A program made the position numbers and the translations under genes. This document shows, one piece after another, positions 6,103 to 8,716 of a stretch of 8,716 nucleotides of DNA; position 1 is the first letter of the stretch; every line of letters begins with the position of its first letter. The stretch spans positions 1 through 8,716 of the forward strand of contig DASPJR010000009.1 of the NCBI GenBank assembly GCA_035628505.1, in the 5' to 3' direction. Below the pieces are notes generated by a model that was given only the letters and a program-made list of their open reading frames with translations, had not been told where the DNA came from and made no database searches. The stretch comes from DASPJR01 sp035628505. GTDB lineage: Bacteria > Planctomycetota > SZUA-567 > H5-PLA8.

Positions 6103-8716
6103 TTAGCGGAACTTCGCGCTGAACGTTCCGTTCTTGTCCTTCTTGGCTTTGTACGTGCCGCTCACTGCATCCGAGCGATAGGCCTGATGTCCCGTGAGCA
6201 CGACGCAGATATTCACGTTTGACGCGTCACCCTTCGAGTTGGTGCTGTTTGTGTTCAGGACCGGCACATTGCCAAGCTTCAGATCCGTGAGCGCCTGGCC
6301 TTTCATCAAGATCGACAGCGTGGCCGGACGTGCGGTGAACGCCTCGCCCTTGCGCGGCTTCTTGAATTTCAGGCCGACCTTCACCAGGCTGGAGATGAAG
6401 CTGCTCTTTCCGGTCAGCGTGGCCTTGCCTTTGATTCCGCCGATCTGCCATTCCACGACCTGGCCGGCAGGATTAAAGCCATCGGAGAGCTGAATCACCG
6501 TCTTGATCCCGAGCGCATCCTTATTCAGCGTGCTCGGGAATTTCAGCTTCGCCGACACCTGTTTGACGTTCATGCTGATCGGGTTCAGCCCGCCGCAGAT
6601 GTCATCCGAGGGCGGCAGCACCGCGGCGGCCACGGTGAACGTGAGCTCGCTGGTGACGCTCTGGCCGTTTGCATCCGTGGCCGTGACCGTCACCTGATAT
6701 ACGTTCGACGCAGAATAGGTGTGCGTGGCGCTCGGGTTTGTCGTGGTGATGCTGGTTCCATCGCCAAAGTTCCAGGTGTACGTCACCGTCGAAGCATCCG
6801 TGACGGCCCAGCTGAACGTGACAGGATTTCCCACCAGGCCAGTCGTTGTGTCCGCGGTCAGCGCACTGGTGGCTACCGGCGGTGTCGTATCAACAATGCT
6901 GAACGCCGCGCTGGTTGCGCCGGTCAGCCCTGTCGCTGACGCAGAAAGCGTGTAACTGCCGACTGTATCGATTTTCAGGTTGCTGAACGTCGCGACGCCA
7001 TTCACGGCGTTGACGGTGAGCGTTCCGGACAGCGTTCCGGTGCCCGAGGCCAGCGCGAGAGTGATGCTCGCGTTTGAGCTGCTCACCGTGTTTCCAGACG
7101 CATCCTGCACGGTGACACTCACCGCCGGAGCGATGACGACGTTGGGATCGGCATTCGAGGGCTGCGTGCTGAACACCAGCTTCGCCCCGGTCTGCGTGAC
7201 GCTCTGCTGCAGCGCCGCCGACGTGCTGCCGGAGAGATTCTGGTTGCCCGTGTATGCCGCGCTGACCGAATGCGCTCCAATACCCAGGTTGGAGAGGCTC
7301 AGCGAAGCAGCGCCATTGTTCAACGTGACGGGTGCCTGCGCCGTGCCGTCGACGGTAAAGATCACCGATCCTGTCGGCGTTTCGACGGCCGACGAGACAG
7401 TCGCCGTGAACGTCACCGCCGTGCTGAAAGCGGATGGGTTGGCCGAGGATGCTACGGCGGTGCTTGTCGCGGCCTGGTTGATCACTCCCGTGTTATTCGA
7501 AACCAGCGTCAGGCTGTAGTTCGCGCCGCCGTTGCCGTCGTTGATTACGCCCGCCGGCGTGAGCGTCTTGCCAGTGCCGGCGTTCTTGTTGTCGTAGGTC
7601 TGGGTGAACGTTCCAGTATCGCCGCCGACCAGAGGCGCCGAGAGATCCGGAGTCTGGGACGAGCTGGTGGTGCCGTCATAGGTCTTCGTGTCCGTCTTTG
7701 CCGTCAAAGTCAGCGTGAGAGCGGTGATGACACCCGTGGTGTCGTTGGCAAACGTGACCGCGTAATTATTGCCGCCATTGCTGTCGTTCACCGATCCACT
7801 GGGCAGCAGCGTCTTGCCCGTGCCCGCGTTACGGTTGGCAAAGGCCTGTGAGAAGTTCTCGCTGTCGCCTGCTGCAAGCGCCGGAGAAATCGTCGGTTCA
7901 CCGGCCGAAGTGGTTGTGCCGTCATAGGTCTTGTTATCGCTGACCGCTGTGACCGTGATGGCCAGGGCGCTGATCACGCCAGTCGTGTCGTTGGCGAACG
8001 TCACGGCGTAATTGTTTCCGCCGTTGCCGTCGTTGACCGATCCCGACGGAATGATCGTCTTACCGGTGCCGACGTTCTTGTTCGCGAACGCCTGCGAAAA
8101 GTTCTCGCTGTCGCCCGCTGCAAGCGCCGGGGAGATCGTCGGCTCGCCGGCGGAGGTGGTCGTGCCATCATAGGTCTTGCTATCGGTAACGGCTGTCACC
8201 GTGATGGCCAACGCGCTAATCACGCCAGTGGTGTCGTTCGCGAAGGTAACGGCATAATTGCTTCCGCCGTTGCCGTCGTTGACCGAGCCCGACGGAATGA
8301 TCGTCTTACCCGTGCCGACGTTCTTGTTCGCGAACGCCTGAGAGAAGTTCTCGCTGTCGCCCGCTGCAAGCGCCGGGGAGATCGTCGGCTCGCCGGCCGA
8401 GCTCGTGGTGCCGTCGTACGTCTTCGAGTCAGTGACCGCTGTCACCGTGATGGCCAGGGCGCTGATGACTCCGGTGGTGTCGTTGGCAAACGTTACGGCG
8501 TAATTGTTTCCGCCGTTTCCATCGTTGACCGAGCCCGACGGAACGATCGTCTTACCCGTGCCGACGTGCTTGTTCGCGAATGCCTGCGAGAAGTTCTCGC
8601 TGTCGCCTGCTGCAAGCGCCGGGGAGATCGTCGGCTCGCTGGCCGAGCTCGTGGTGCCGTCGTACGTCTTCGAGTCAGTGACCGCTGTCACCGTGATTGC
8701 CAGGGCGCTGATGACT
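6103..8716 (-). CDS. Large secreted YDG/Ig-like/PKD repeat protein, N-terminus missing
   Basis: This is the C-terminal 870 or so residues of a much longer extracellular protein. The frame stays open to the right edge and the repeats continue there, so the true start is outside; a GTG at 8691 falls inside a repeat and is not a start. In order: five 82-residue repeats with KTYDGTT (YDG-domain type, as found in filamentous haemagglutinin-like adhesins) at 7477-8706; a Big_3-type Ig-like domain at about 7201-7470 (PTGSVIFTVDG, AYTGNQNL); an invasin-like Ig domain at about 6892-7191 (LVFSTQPSN, VQDASGNTV); a PKD domain at about 6622-6888 (WNFGDG, THTY); and a C-terminal domain of about 165 residues, 6106-6603. 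That last domain is Lys-rich, has two Cys (in DICGG and NICVV) that could form a disulfide, and contains GFNPAG and IGGIKGKATL motifs. There is no LPXTG, PEP-CTERM or membrane anchor. Adhesion or cell-surface architecture is likely; the ligand is unknown. Confidence 0.9.
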   Translation of the reverse strand, partial: VISALAITVTAVTDSKTYDGTTSSASEPTISPALAAGDSENFSQAFANKHVGTGKTIVPSGSVNDGNGGNNYAVTFANDTTGVISALAITVTAVTDSKTYDGTTSSAGEPTISPALAAGDSENFSQAFANKNVGTGKTIIPSGSVNDGNGGSNYAVTFANDTTGVISALAITVTAVTDSKTYDGTTTSAGEPTISPALAAGDSENFSQAFANKNVGTGKTIIPSGSVNDGNGGNNYAVTFANDTTGVISALAITVTAVSDNKTYDGTTTSAGEPTISPALAAGDSENFSQAFANRNAGTGKTLLPSGSVNDSNGGNNYAVTFANDTTGVITALTLTLTAKTDTKTYDGTTSSSQTPDLSAPLVGGDTGTFTQTYDNKNAGTGKTLTPAGVINDGNGGANYSLTLVSNNTGVINQAATSTAVASSANPSAFSTAVTFTATVSSAVETPTGSVIFTVDGTAQAPVTLNNGAASLSLSNLGIGAHSVSAAYTGNQNLSGSTSAALQQSVTQTGAKLVFSTQPSNADPNVVIAPAVSVTVQDASGNTVSSSNASITLALASGTGTLSGTLTVNAVNGVATFSNLKIDTVGSYTLSASATGLTGATSAAFSIVDTTPPVATSALTADTTTGLVGNPVTFSWAVTDASTVTYTWNFGDGTSITTTNPSATHTYSASNVYQVTVTATDANGQSVTSELTFTVAAAVLPPSDDICGGLNPISMNVKQVSAKLKFPSTLNKDALGIKTVIQLSDGFNPAGQVVEWQIGGIKGKATLTGKSSFISSLVKVGLKFKKPRKGEAFTARPATLSILMKGQALTDLKLGNVPVLNTNSTNSKGDASNVNICVVLTGHQAYRSDAVSGTYKAKKDKNGTFSAKFR
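7477..8706 (-). repeat. Five tandem 246-bp (82-aa) YDG repeats
   Basis: The units are 8461-8706, 8215-8460, 7969-8214, 7723-7968 and 7477-7722, all exactly 246 bp and in frame. The three nearest the right edge are nearly identical in protein and also share synonymous codons. The unit at 7723-7968 carries several substitutions (SDNKTYDG, NRNAGTGK). The last, 7477-7722, is strongly diverged (ending GVINQAA) and caps the array. The array runs off the right edge, so its full copy number is unknown. Confidence 0.93.

Noticed and set aside
6980..7519. Plus-strand open frames opposite the Ig-like and YDG repeats
   Set aside because: They mirror the Val/Thr/Ala-rich repeats of the real gene and end at arbitrary points within domains.

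Overview
The window looks like chromosomal DNA from a GC-rich, Gram-negative, polysaccharide-degrading bacterium. The most likely group is the PVC superphylum (Verrucomicrobiota, possibly Lentisphaerota or Planctomycetota). The reasons are two secreted DUF4838 proteins side by side, a large secreted YDG/Ig/PKD repeat protein, and intergenic DNA packed with short repeat families of the kind I associate with those genomes. The assignment is inference, because no rRNA or housekeeping marker is present.

Layout, left to right. Positions 1-610 contain no credible gene. They hold five different repeat structures back to back: a roughly 270-bp imperfect palindrome with two nested perfect hairpins (52-321), a hairpin-bearing block (345-410), a 22-bp tandem repeat (419-482), a CTCTGCG-type tandem repeat (522-557) and a short CCGAAAT repeat (582-606). 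Positions 611-5925 hold two large genes, both on the minus strand. The upstream one (3298-5925) and the downstream one (611-3283) are separated by only 14 bp and both encode exported DUF4838-family proteins, so they are almost certainly one operon. Positions 5926-6102 are the control region: an AT-rich block, two dyads that could be operators, and a strong intrinsic terminator belonging to the next gene. From 6103 to the right edge runs the C-terminal part of a very large minus-strand surface or secreted protein: five YDG repeats of 82 residues, two Ig-like domains, a PKD domain and a C-terminal domain of about 165 residues. Its start lies outside the window.

How the genes may work together: the two DUF4838 proteins have an N-terminal domain resembling those in alpha-glucuronidase or hexosaminidase-type enzymes, a central domain with conserved acidic and cysteine residues, and a C-terminal CBM9-like beta domain. 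The simplest reading is a pair of periplasmic or secreted carbohydrate-active proteins of unproven substrate. The repeat protein is separated from them by a terminator, so it is transcribed independently. It may be an adhesin or cell-surface protein, and nothing here ties it directly to the operon. No RNA gene, CRISPR array, integrase or transposase was seen.
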